The position numbers and the translations under genes are program-made. Under the pieces are notes generated by a model that saw nothing but the letters and a program-made list of their open reading frames with translations, was not told the DNA's origin and did no database searches. From assembly GCA_016288755.1 (NCBI GenBank), contig JAEELE010000139.1, positions 1 through 63,568 on the forward strand: DNA of 63,568 nucleotides. Direction: 5' to 3'. The DNA comes from Oscillospiraceae bacterium. GTDB lineage: Bacteria; Bacillota; Clostridia; Oscillospirales; Ruminococcaceae. Positions 16,929-25,089 of this stretch are shown piece after piece. Every line of letters begins with the position of its first letter. The stretch's first letter is position 1.

Positions 16929-18983
16929 ATGCGCAGACGCTGGGAGATCGGGGCGCCTGACCGGAAAAAGGCATCGCAGCTCGCGCGGCAGGGCGGCATC
17001 ACGCAGCTATGTGCGGAGGTGCTGGTCTCACGCGGCATCGAATCGGTGGAGGAGGCAGGGCGGCTGCTCGAGGTCCGTGAGCTCTCCGACCCGTTCCTGC
17101 TGACAGATATGCAGCGCGCGGCAGATCGCATTCTGGCGGCGGTCGATGCGGGCGAGCGGATCTGTGTCTACGGCGACTACGACTGCGACGGCGTGACCGC
17201 GACCGTCATGCTCACCGACTGGCTCACCAATGCCGGCGCAAATGTGTCGTGGTATGTGCCGACCCGCGCCGAGGGCTACGGCATGCGCGCCGATACCCTG
17301 CAGCGTCTGAAGGCGGAGGGCGTGCAGCTCATTGTCACCGTCGATACGGGCATTTCGGCGATCGCGGAGGCAAAGCTCGTCAAAGAGCTCGGCATGGAGC
17401 TGGTCATCACCGACCACCACCGCCCCGGCGACACGCTGCCCGAGGCGTATGCCGTTGTCGACCCCTACCGCCCGGACGATCTCTCTCCGTATAAGACGAT
17501 CTGCGGCGCGGGCGTCGTGCTGCGGCTGATCATCGCGATGGACGGCGACCCCGACATGGCGATCGAGCAGTTCGGCGACCTCGCGGCGCTGGGCACGGTC
17601 GGCGACGTCATGCCGCTGGACGGTGAGAACCGCTTTCTGGTGCGGCGCGGGCTCGAGCTCCTGCAGAACACCGAGCGCGCCGGGCTTCTGGCGCTGATGG
17701 AGGTCTGCGGCATCGAGCCGGGCACGCCGGTCAGTGCGGTGAACGCCTCCTTTCAGCTCATTCCCCGCATCAACGCAGCCGGGCGCTTCGCGACGGCGGC
17801 GCTGGCGGTCGAGCTCTTTCTCACGGACGATTACGACAATGCCGCGGCGCTGGCAGGGCAGATTCACGCGCTCAACAACGAGCGCCGGCAGACCGAGCAG
17901 GTCATTCTGGAGCAGATTCTCGCGGAGATCGCCGCGAACCCCGCGCTGCTCTGCGGCAGAGTGCTGACCTTTGCCGGCGAGGACTGGCACCACGGCGTGA
18001 TCGGCATTGTCGCGGCGCGGCTGACCGAGCGCTTCGGCAAGCCATGCTTTCTCATGTCGCGCGAGCCCGAGGGCTACCGCGGGTCGGCGCGCGGCTTCGG
18101 CGATTTCTCGGTCTTTGAGGCACTGCATGCCTGTGCGCCCCATCTCATCCGCTACGGCGGACACCCGGGCGCGGGCGGCTTCACCGTCTCGGAGGCGGAA
18201 AAGGACGCCTTCTGCGCCGCGCTGCAGGCTTATGCCGCAGAGCATCACCCGGTCATGCCCGTGCGGACCGTGCATGCGGAGCGCGTGGTCACGGCAAAGG
18301 ACCTGACTGTGGAGAATGTCGCGGGGCTTGCCGTGCTCGAGCCCTTCGGCAGCGGCAACGAAAAGCCGCTGTTTGTGCTGGAGGGCGTCACGGTCAGCGC
18401 GCTGATCCCGCTCTCGGGCGGCGCACACACCAAGCTGCAGGTGCGCGCCGGGCGCGATCCGCTCGATGTGCTGATGTTCCGCGTTTCGCCGCAGGAGACC
18501 GGCATTGTGCCGGGGATGACCGTCGATTTTCTGGTCGCGGCGGAGGTCCGCCCCTATCAGGGCAGACCGCAGCTCACGCTCCGCTGCGAGGACTGGCGCA
18601 TTTCCCAGTCGGCGCAGGAGCAGGCGATTGCCGCGCTCAATGCCTATGAGAGCTACCGCCGCGGAGAGGCGCTGCCGAGGCCCTATTATCTGCGGATGTG
18701 CCCGCACCGCGCCGATCTGGTCGCGGTCTACAGTGCCGTGCACGAGGCGCCGATGCCGGTCTCCGTGCTGTGCGAGACGCTGAAGCCGCAGGGGATGAAC
18801 TACTGCCGGGCGCGCATCTGCGGCGATATCTTCGCCGAGCTCGGGCTGATGCAGTACGATGCGGTCAGCGATGCGCTCGTGCGGCTGCGCGTGACCAAAA
18901 AGCGCGACCTGAGCGAATCGGAGACCTACCGGAATATCCGCGCGATGGCAGGTGCGGGCACGGCGAAGACGGGAGGTGCGTGA
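16929..18983 (+). CDS. recJ: Single-strand-specific exonuclease RecJ
   Basis: A 684-residue 5'-3' single-stranded DNA exonuclease acting in recombination and mismatch or base excision repair. The DHH phosphoesterase motifs are clear: DYDCDGVTA (about residues 82-90), VTVDTGIS, TDHHRPGD (about 161-168) and the DHHA1 glycine-rich GGHPGAGGF (about 408-416), followed by the OB-fold region and an extended C-terminal domain typical of Firmicutes RecJ. GGAGG lies upstream of the ATG. It is the first gene of a tightly packed run with a small membrane protein and rel. Confidence 0.96.
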   Translation: MRRRWEIGAPDRKKASQLARQGGITQLCAEVLVSRGIESVEEAGRLLEVRELSDPFLLTDMQRAADRILAAVDAGERICVYGDYDCDGVTATVMLTDWLTNAGANVSWYVPTRAEGYGMRADTLQRLKAEGVQLIVTVDTGISAIAEAKLVKELGMELVITDHHRPGDTLPEAYAVVDPYRPDDLSPYKTICGAGVVLRLIIAMDGDPDMAIEQFGDLAALGTVGDVMPLDGENRFLVRRGLELLQNTERAGLLALMEVCGIEPGTPVSAVNASFQLIPRINAAGRFATAALAVELFLTDDYDNAAALAGQIHALNNERRQTEQVILEQILAEIAANPALLCGRVLTFAGEDWHHGVIGIVAARLTERFGKPCFLMSREPEGYRGSARGFGDFSVFEALHACAPHLIRYGGHPGAGGFTVSEAEKDAFCAALQAYAAEHHPVMPVRTVHAERVVTAKDLTVENVAGLAVLEPFGSGNEKPLFVLEGVTVSALIPLSGGAHTKLQVRAGRDPLDVLMFRVSPQETGIVPGMTVDFLVAAEVRPYQGRPQLTLRCEDWRISQSAQEQAIAALNAYESYRRGEALPRPYYLRMCPHRADLVAVYSAVHEAPMPVSVLCETLKPQGMNYCRARICGDIFAELGLMQYDAVSDALVRLRVTKKRDLSESETYRNIRAMAGAGTAKTGGA

Positions 18984-18984
18984 G

Positions 18985-19410
18985 ATGGCAGTCCTCAAGC
19001 GGTCGGAACGGTATACCCGTTCACGCGCCGCACTGATATCCGGCATCGTGCTCGCGGTGATCGGCACCTATACGCTGATCGTCGGGCTGATCTCGGAGCC
19101 TGCCGACCCCCATCTGAACCTCTTTGACATCCTGTTTATCATTCCCGCGATCGTCAAGCTGGCGCTTGCGGAGCTCCGGTCGAAGAGCCTTGTCGCCGTC
19201 AGTGCCGCGGTGCTGGTGCTCGCCGTGTTTCTGATTGTGCTCGGCGCGGTCTCCATGCACAGATACCGGGACGACGGCGCGGAGATGGTCCCGCAGACGG
19301 AGGCGGAGATTCAGCACGCGCTGGATGAGCTGGAACGCCAGTATGCCGCCGGGGAGATCACAAGGGAGCAGTATGAACGGAAACAGCAGTCCGTCATTTG
19401 GCGGAGATGA
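18985..19410 (+). CDS. Small membrane protein with C-terminal SHOCT-like helix
   Basis: The 141-residue product has three hydrophobic segments (about residues 15-38, 45-62 and 66-90) and a cytoplasmic C-terminal helix. The sequence ALDELERQYAAGEITREQYE matches the short SHOCT motif found at the ends of many bacterial membrane proteins. The ATG begins 1 base after the recJ stop and has GGAGGTG upstream; an in-frame start at 18952 would overlap recJ by more than 30 bases. Function is unknown. Its place between recJ and rel suggests co-expression rather than a shared role. Confidence 0.7.
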   Translation: MAVLKRSERYTRSRAALISGIVLAVIGTYTLIVGLISEPADPHLNLFDILFIIPAIVKLALAELRSKSLVAVSAAVLVLAVFLIVLGAVSMHRYRDDGAEMVPQTEAEIQHALDELERQYAAGEITREQYERKQQSVIWRR

Positions 19411-19445
19411 ATTTCTGACAGCAGACAACAGAAAGGAGCGTGCTT

Positions 19446-21671
19446 ATGCCCGAATTTCATGACGAGATTTATACGATCGATATGATCGTCGGCAAGATTC
19501 TGAGCGATGACCGGCAGTACGATATCAGCAAGGTGGTCAGCGCCTATGAATTCGCCAACGAATGTCACAAGGGACAGGTCCGTTCCTCGGGGCAGCCCTA
19601 CATCATCCATCCGGTCTCCGTCGCGTACATTGTGCTGGAGCTCGGCATGGATACCGATACGCTCTGTGCCGCACTGCTGCACGACGTGGTAGAGGACACT
19701 GCCGCAACGCTCGACGACCTGAAAAAGCGCTTCGGGCAGGACGTCGCACTGCTGGTCGACGGCGTGACAAAGCTCGCCAAGGTGCCGACCTTCACGAAGG
19801 AGCAGATGGCGGCAGAGAATGTCATGAAGATTCTGCTCGCCATGTCGCAGGATATCCGCGTCATGATCATCAAGCTCGCCGACCGCCTTCACAACATGCG
19901 CACGCTGCAGTACCGCAACGCGCAGCAGCAGCACCGCACCGCCCTCGAAACCATGAATGTCTACGCGCCGATCGCGCGGCGGCTCGGCATCACCTCGGTG
20001 CAGGAGGAGCTCGAGGACCTCTCCTTCTTCTATCTCGACCCGTTTGCCTACAGCGAGATCGAAAAGCTGCTCGACAACCGCAAGGAGGAGCGTGAGGCGT
20101 TCATCGAGCAGATCAAGGAGCGCATCGCACAGCGCTTTCAGACGCTGGATTTTGTCGCACCCCCGCAGATCGACGGCAGAGTCAAGAGCATTTACGGCAT
20201 TTACAAGAAGGCATATATCAACCACAAAAGCTTCGACGAAATCTACGACAAATACGCAGTACGCGTGATCGTCACGACCGTGACCGAGTGCTACAGCGTG
20301 CTCGGTCTGGTGCACGATATGTTCCGCCCGATCCCGAACCGCTTCAAGGATTACATCGCGAACCCCAAACCGAACGGCTATCAGTCGCTGCACACCTCGG
20401 TGCTCGGCAAGGAGGGCATCCCCTTTGAGGTGCAGATCCGCACCTGGGAGATGCACGCCAACGCCGAATACGGCATCGCGGCACACTGGAAGTACAAGGA
20501 GCGCATTCAGGGCAAGACCGGCATGGATTCGCGCATGGCGTGGATCAGGCAGGTGCTCGAGACGCAGCAGGGGAGCGACGACCCCGAGGAGCTCGTCAAC
20601 ACGATCAAGAACGATCTCGCGCCCGAGGATATCGTCGTCATGACCCCGAAGGGCGATTCGGTCAGCCTGCCGGTCGGCTCGACCGTCATTGATTTCGCAT
20701 ACCACATCCACACCGACGTCGGGCACCGCATGACCGGTGCGAAGGTCGACGGGCGCATCGTGCAGCTCTCCTACACGCTCAACACCGGCGAGGTCTGCGA
20801 GATCATCACGAGCCGCGACCCGAACAAGGGACCCAACCGCAACTGGCTCGACATTGTCAAGACAAACGAGGCGCGTGCGAAGATCCGCGCATGGTTCAAG
20901 CATGAGCGCCGCCCGGAGAATATCGCGGCGGGCAGAGCGGCGATCGAGCACGAGTGCCGCCGCATGCGCATGCCGATGACCGCGGAGCAGCTGCAGGTCA
21001 TCGTGACGGAGGACCTCCGCCCGGCAAACTGCGCGACGGTCGAGGACTTCTTTGCGGCGATCGGCTACGGCGGTCTCTCCCTGACCAAGCTCCTGCCGCG
21101 TATGCGCGAGTGCTGGCTCAAGCGTTACGGCACGGCAGCAGAGCCGGTCCCGGTGAAGCCCGAGCCGGTGCGCACCCCGCAGAAGAGCAGCTCCGGCGTC
21201 ATTCTGGACGGTCTGGCGAATCTCGAGGTCAAGCTCGCGCGCTGCTGCTCGCCGCTGCAGGGCGAGGAGATCGTCGGCTTTGCGACGCAGGGGCACGGCG
21301 TGACCATCCACACGAAGGAATGTAAGAAATACCGCGAGGTCATCGCACGCAATGACCCCGCCGAGATGTCGCGCTGGATTCCGGCGCAGTGGGCGAGCAA
21401 TGCCCCGCAGACCGATATGCAGGTCAAGATCGAGGTGCTCTGCATCAACCGCATGGGGCTGCTCGGCGATATCACCACGGTGATCAACGAGGCACATGTG
21501 CCCGTTTCCAATTTCAATTTCCACCTGCTGAAAAACGGCAATGCGCTGCTCGAGGCGACGGTCACGGTCGGCTCGCGCGAGGTGCTCAACAGCCTGCTGC
21601 AGCGGCTCTGCACAGTGCGCGACGTGATCTCCGCAGACAGAGCAGGCGTTTCGGGAGAAGGGAAGAAATGA
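19446..21671 (+). CDS. rel: Bifunctional (p)ppGpp synthetase/hydrolase Rel
   Basis: A 741-residue long RelA/SpoT homologue that makes and degrades the stringent-response alarmones. The order is the HD hydrolase domain (HKGQVRSSGQPYIIHP, then HDVVEDT at about residues 79-85 and KLADRLHNMRT), the synthetase domain (GRVKSIYGIYKKAY, YAVRVIV, GYQSLHT), a TGS domain (about 390-450), helical and zinc-finger-like regions, and a C-terminal ACT domain (KIEVLCINRMGLLGDIT). The intact HD motif implies working hydrolase activity. AAAGGAG stands 7 bases before the ATG at 19446; a GTG two codons earlier is less likely. It overlaps the next gene by 4 bases. Confidence 0.96.
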   Translation: MPEFHDEIYTIDMIVGKILSDDRQYDISKVVSAYEFANECHKGQVRSSGQPYIIHPVSVAYIVLELGMDTDTLCAALLHDVVEDTAATLDDLKKRFGQDVALLVDGVTKLAKVPTFTKEQMAAENVMKILLAMSQDIRVMIIKLADRLHNMRTLQYRNAQQQHRTALETMNVYAPIARRLGITSVQEELEDLSFFYLDPFAYSEIEKLLDNRKEEREAFIEQIKERIAQRFQTLDFVAPPQIDGRVKSIYGIYKKAYINHKSFDEIYDKYAVRVIVTTVTECYSVLGLVHDMFRPIPNRFKDYIANPKPNGYQSLHTSVLGKEGIPFEVQIRTWEMHANAEYGIAAHWKYKERIQGKTGMDSRMAWIRQVLETQQGSDDPEELVNTIKNDLAPEDIVVMTPKGDSVSLPVGSTVIDFAYHIHTDVGHRMTGAKVDGRIVQLSYTLNTGEVCEIITSRDPNKGPNRNWLDIVKTNEARAKIRAWFKHERRPENIAAGRAAIEHECRRMRMPMTAEQLQVIVTEDLRPANCATVEDFFAAIGYGGLSLTKLLPRMRECWLKRYGTAAEPVPVKPEPVRTPQKSSSGVILDGLANLEVKLARCCSPLQGEEIVGFATQGHGVTIHTKECKKYREVIARNDPAEMSRWIPAQWASNAPQTDMQVKIEVLCINRMGLLGDITTVINEAHVPVSNFNFHLLKNGNALLEATVTVGSREVLNSLLQRLCTVRDVISADRAGVSGEGKK

Positions 21672-22477
21672 GAACGAAATACAGACTGATTCTGGTCGAG
21701 GGGCTGCCCGCCTCCGGCAAGAGCACGGCTGCAAAATACATCGCAGATGCGCTGCATTTCAACAATGTGGACGAGGGCACGGGCGATCACCCGGCAGACT
21801 GGGAAAACCATGCCCTGCTCGGCGACAGCGCCCTTGCCGAGGCGGAGGCACTGCTCACTGACGACGACGACCTGCGCGATTTCTGCGCCGCCGCGGATGT
21901 CTTTGAGATGGGGACCGTCGTACCGATCGAGGACTGGATGCCGGAGCCGCTGCAGGCATTTCTGATGCGGCATAAGATATATGATGTGCTGCCTTGGGAG
22001 CAGGAAAAGCCGGTCATGCTCGAAAAATGGCGCGTGTTTGCGGAAAGCTTCGGAAAAGAGCGCTATGTGTTCAACTGCGTTTTCCTGCAAAATCCCATGT
22101 GCGAGACCATGATGCGCTTCAATATGGAGATCGGCGAATCTGCGGCCTATATCGGTGAGATTGCGCAGATCATCGCGCCGCTGAAGCCCTTTGCCGTCTA
22201 CCTGCAGACGGACGATATCGCCGCGAGCATCGAAAGCGTGCGCGCCGAGCGCGGCGAGGAATGGCTCAGTGCCGTCATTGATTATCACTGCGGCGGCGCC
22301 TACGGCAGAGCGAACGGGCTTTCCGGGCTTGCGGGATATCTCGCGGCGCTGCGGGAGCGGCAAGACCGCGAGCTCACGATTCTTGAGGGGCTGCACATCC
22401 CGCATATCATTGTGAACGACCCGCAGGCGGATCGGGCTGCCGCCTATGCGCAGATTCTGGAGGCGCTGCGGGCATGA
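21668..22477 (+). CDS. P-loop kinase-like protein
   Basis: The 269-residue protein starts MRTKYRLILVEGLPASGKST, a textbook Walker A motif (GLPASGKST, residues 12-20), and belongs broadly to the small-molecule kinase-like P-loop NTPases. The rest includes acidic, tryptophan-containing segments and a C-terminal helix, without a recognisable Walker B partner that would name the substrate. The start codon overlaps the rel stop (ATGA), indicating translational coupling. A metallo-beta-lactamase-fold gene follows 27 bases later. Function is unknown. Confidence 0.8.
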   Translation: MRTKYRLILVEGLPASGKSTAAKYIADALHFNNVDEGTGDHPADWENHALLGDSALAEAEALLTDDDDLRDFCAAADVFEMGTVVPIEDWMPEPLQAFLMRHKIYDVLPWEQEKPVMLEKWRVFAESFGKERYVFNCVFLQNPMCETMMRFNMEIGESAAYIGEIAQIIAPLKPFAVYLQTDDIAASIESVRAERGEEWLSAVIDYHCGGAYGRANGLSGLAGYLAALRERQDRELTILEGLHIPHIIVNDPQADRAAAYAQILEALRA

Positions 22478-22504
22478 CCGCCGAATAACGCAAGGAGTGA
22501 AACC

Positions 22505-23155
22505 ATGCTGGAAGTGATTACCGTCGCGGTCGGCGAGCTGGAGGCAAACTGCCATATCGCCGCTGATTCGCAGAAAAACGCCGTGCTGATCGACCCGGGT
22601 GCCGAGCCGGAGCGGCTGCTTGCGGTGCTGGAGCATCACAGTCTGAAGCCGCTTGCGATGCTGCTGACCCATGCGCATTTTGACCACTTCGGTGCGGCGG
22701 CGCAGATCGGCAGGCAGTGCGGGCTTCCGCTCTATGTGCACCCGCTGGATGAGCCGATGCTGATGGACGTCGCGGCGTCGCTCGCAGAGAGCCTCGGGAT
22801 GCCCGAGTGCTATCACAGACCCGATGCCGACAGCATCCGGCACATTGCCGAGGGCGATGTGCTGGAATTATCGCCGGAGCTGACCTTCACCGTGCTGCAC
22901 ACGCCGGGGCATTCGCCAGGCGGCTGCTGCTTTCTGCACGGTGAGCAGCTTTTCACGGGCGATACGCTCTTCCGCGACAGCGTCGGGCGGATCGACTTCC
23001 CCGGCGGCAATATCAAGGATATGCGCGCCTCGCTCGCAAGGCTCGGAAGGCTCGAGGGCGACTGCACCTGCTACTGCGGGCACTACGGCAATACGACGCT
23101 CTCGCACGAGCGCCGCTATAACCACTACGTCAACCCGGGGCTGCTGCAATGGTGA
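22505..23155 (+). CDS. Metallo-beta-lactamase-fold hydrolase (glyoxalase II-like)
   Basis: A 216-residue protein of the YcbL/glyoxalase II-like group. The binuclear metal site begins with THAHFDH at residues 55-61, followed by HTPGHSPGG near 132-140, a conserved Asp in FTGDTLFRDSVG and the final His in YCGHYGNTT. Such enzymes hydrolyse thioesters or related bonds in the cytoplasm; glyoxalase II activity is possible but not proven. The stop overlaps the hemZ start by 7 bases, and the two are often linked in Firmicutes after rel. Confidence 0.9.
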   Translation: MLEVITVAVGELEANCHIAADSQKNAVLIDPGAEPERLLAVLEHHSLKPLAMLLTHAHFDHFGAAAQIGRQCGLPLYVHPLDEPMLMDVAASLAESLGMPECYHRPDADSIRHIAEGDVLELSPELTFTVLHTPGHSPGGCCFLHGEQLFTGDTLFRDSVGRIDFPGGNIKDMRASLARLGRLEGDCTCYCGHYGNTTLSHERRYNHYVNPGLLQW

Positions 23156-24588
23156 TCCACACCGTCGGGCATGCCCGTACCTATGAGATGGAGGCGCTCT
23201 TAAAGCTCTTTCGCCCGGCGGAGCGCTTTGATTTTTCGTCGGAGCCGGAGATTCCGGCGGGGGAGGTGCTCTCTGCCGTGCTGGCAGACGGGCATCTGAC
23301 CTGTGTGACCCGCATCGGGCGGGAGGAGCTGTGCGCCGAGACCGACGTGCCTGCGGATATTCCGAACAATCTGCTCGACCGCACGCTCTCGTCGCTGCTC
23401 TATCCGCAGCTCTGCGCGCTGACCGGTCTGCGTCCGGCATGGGGCATGCTGACCGGCATCCGACCGGTGAATCTGCTGCGGAAATTCCGTGAACGCACGG
23501 GGAGCCTTGCGGCGGCACAGTCGGAATTCCGCGATGTCTGGCATGTGACGGAGGAGAAGATTCAGCTCGCCTCCGATATCCTCGCGGTGCAGCAGCCGAT
23601 TCTCGATGCAGCGCCGGAAAACGGTGTCGGCATTTATCTGTCGGTGCCGTTCTGCCCGACCCGCTGCAAATATTGCTCATTCGTCAGCAATTCGGTCGCG
23701 CAGATGGGCAGGCTGATCCCGGATTATCTGCAGTGTGTGCACCGGGAGATGCAGCTGGTCAGTCAGATCATCGACGAATGCGGGCTGCGGGTCGATTCGG
23801 TGTATATCGGCGGCGGTACCCCGACCGCGATCGACCTTTATCAGCCGCTGGACTGGATCGACCGCTATCTGCTGCCGGAGCCGGGCAGCCTGCGCGAATT
23901 CACGGTCGAGGCGGGGCGCCCCGACACGATCACGCGGGAGAATCTCGCGGTGCTTCGGCAGTTCGGCGTCACGCGCATCTCGGTCAATCCGCAGAGCTTT
24001 CAGGATCATGTGCTGAAAGCGGCGGGGCGTCCGCACACCGCGCAGGATGCCGTTGACAAATTCCTGCTCGCGCGGGAAATGGGCTTTTCCAATATCAACA
24101 TGGATTTCATCGCGGGGCTGCCGGAGGATACCGTGCAGGGCTTCCGCGGGAGCATCGACAGGGCGGTCGCGCTTTCGCCGGAGAGCATCACCGTGCACTG
24201 CCTGTCGCTGAAAAAGGCGGCGGACTTCTATCAGAGCCTTGCGATGCCCGAGCCGGCAGCCGTCAGCGAGATGGTCGCCTATGCACAGGAAACGCTGACC
24301 CAAGCGGGCTACCGGCCGTACTATCTCTACCGGCAGAAGAACATGGCGGCGAATCTCGAAAACGTCGGCTATGCGAAGCCCGGCTTTGAGAGCCCCTACA
24401 ACGTCATGATGATGGACGATTCGCAGACCATCCTCGGCATCGGGGCGGGCGCTTCGACGAAGGTGCTCGGCGGCAGACGCGGCATCGAGCGGCTGACCGA
24501 GTGCAAGTACCCCTATGACTATCTGGCGCGCTTTGACGGGCTGATGCAGCAGAAGGAGCGCGATCTGCGCGCGCTGCTGAAAAAATAA
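23149..24588 (+). CDS. hemZ: Coproporphyrinogen III oxidase-like radical SAM protein HemZ
   Basis: A 479-residue radical SAM enzyme. An N-terminal domain of about 150 residues precedes the SAM core with the 4Fe-4S motif CPTRCKYC (cysteines near residues 169, 173 and 176), the GGGTPT motif near 220 and the MDFIAGLP strand. The layout matches HemZ, the oxygen-independent coproporphyrinogen dehydrogenase homologue of Bacillus and clostridia. Whether it works in haem synthesis is uncertain here, because no other haem gene is in the window and HemZ/HemW-like proteins can be haem chaperones. It overlaps the upstream hydrolase gene and ends the rel run. Confidence 0.88.
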   Translation: MVIHTVGHARTYEMEALLKLFRPAERFDFSSEPEIPAGEVLSAVLADGHLTCVTRIGREELCAETDVPADIPNNLLDRTLSSLLYPQLCALTGLRPAWGMLTGIRPVNLLRKFRERTGSLAAAQSEFRDVWHVTEEKIQLASDILAVQQPILDAAPENGVGIYLSVPFCPTRCKYCSFVSNSVAQMGRLIPDYLQCVHREMQLVSQIIDECGLRVDSVYIGGGTPTAIDLYQPLDWIDRYLLPEPGSLREFTVEAGRPDTITRENLAVLRQFGVTRISVNPQSFQDHVLKAAGRPHTAQDAVDKFLLAREMGFSNINMDFIAGLPEDTVQGFRGSIDRAVALSPESITVHCLSLKKAADFYQSLAMPEPAAVSEMVAYAQETLTQAGYRPYYLYRQKNMAANLENVGYAKPGFESPYNVMMMDDSQTILGIGAGASTKVLGGRRGIERLTECKYPYDYLARFDGLMQQKERDLRALLKK

Positions 24589-24590
24589 GG

Positions 24591-24660
24591 TGTCTCCGAC
24601 GGATTTGTGATGAGGGCTCTGCCCTCAAACTCCCGCCAAAGGGCTACTAGCCCTTTGGAA
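24591..24660 (+). repeat. Two-hairpin dispersed element, copy A
   Basis: TGTCTCCGACGGA is followed by a 7-bp hairpin with a 3-base loop (24611-24627), CTCCCG, a 10-bp perfect hairpin with a 3-base loop (24636-24658) and GAATCCC. Copy B at 44631-44700 has the same boxes and stem geometry but different stem bases. It starts 3 bases after the hemZ stop. Confidence 0.75.
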
Positions 24661-24735
24661 TCCCGATTTGAGACAGATTAGGCGTGAGACACACCGATAA
24701 CCAAGATACTCACGGCTACTCAACACAAAAGTTTT

Positions 24736-24950
24736 GGTCGAGCTTTTTCAAAAGCTCGCGGGTCGAGGGCAGAGCCCTCGTCGCCCTCCGCAGAGGGCGA
24801 AACTCCCCGCGAGATTCGCTGAAAGCGAATCGTAGCAAAGCGCCCGCAGGGCAAGCGCGCGTCAGCGCGCAAAGTCGCTTCAAGCGCTCGGCGGGCTTGG
24901 GGACCTGCAAGAGAGGTCCCCATTCAAAATTGCAGCGCGAAGCGCTGCCG
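24736..24950. repeat. Cascade of perfect short hairpins
   Basis: The 501-base gap between hemZ and yfhO has no gene. After copy A of the two-hairpin element it holds successive near-abutting inverted repeats: 24740-24757, 24764-24780, 24781-24800, 24813-24831, 24842-24852, 24855-24870, 24899-24921 and 24932-24948. Stems are 4-8 bp with 2-7-base loops. Nothing resembles a tRNA or known riboswitch. The yfhO promoter lies at its right edge. Confidence 0.8.
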
Positions 24951-25006
24951 CCTTATCCGATCAAGCTGCCCGTGCGCACCTCATACGAATTTCCGAACAA
25001 ATGCTC

Positions 25007-25035
25007 TTTACAAGCGGCAGGATTTGTGCTATAAT
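25007..25035 (+). promoter_or_regulatory. Sigma-A promoter for yfhO
   Basis: TTTACA, 17 bases, TATAAT with TGC in front; 54 bases upstream of the start codon. Confidence 0.85.
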
Positions 25036-25089
25036 AGAACTGGCGCCGCGACCGATCTGACTTTTGCGGCGAAACGAGGTTGAACATCC

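Noticed and set aside
24600-24950. tRNA or riboswitch in the hairpin-rich gap before yfhO
   Set aside because: No cloverleaf with acceptor stem and T-loop consensus, and no known riboswitch core could be fitted.
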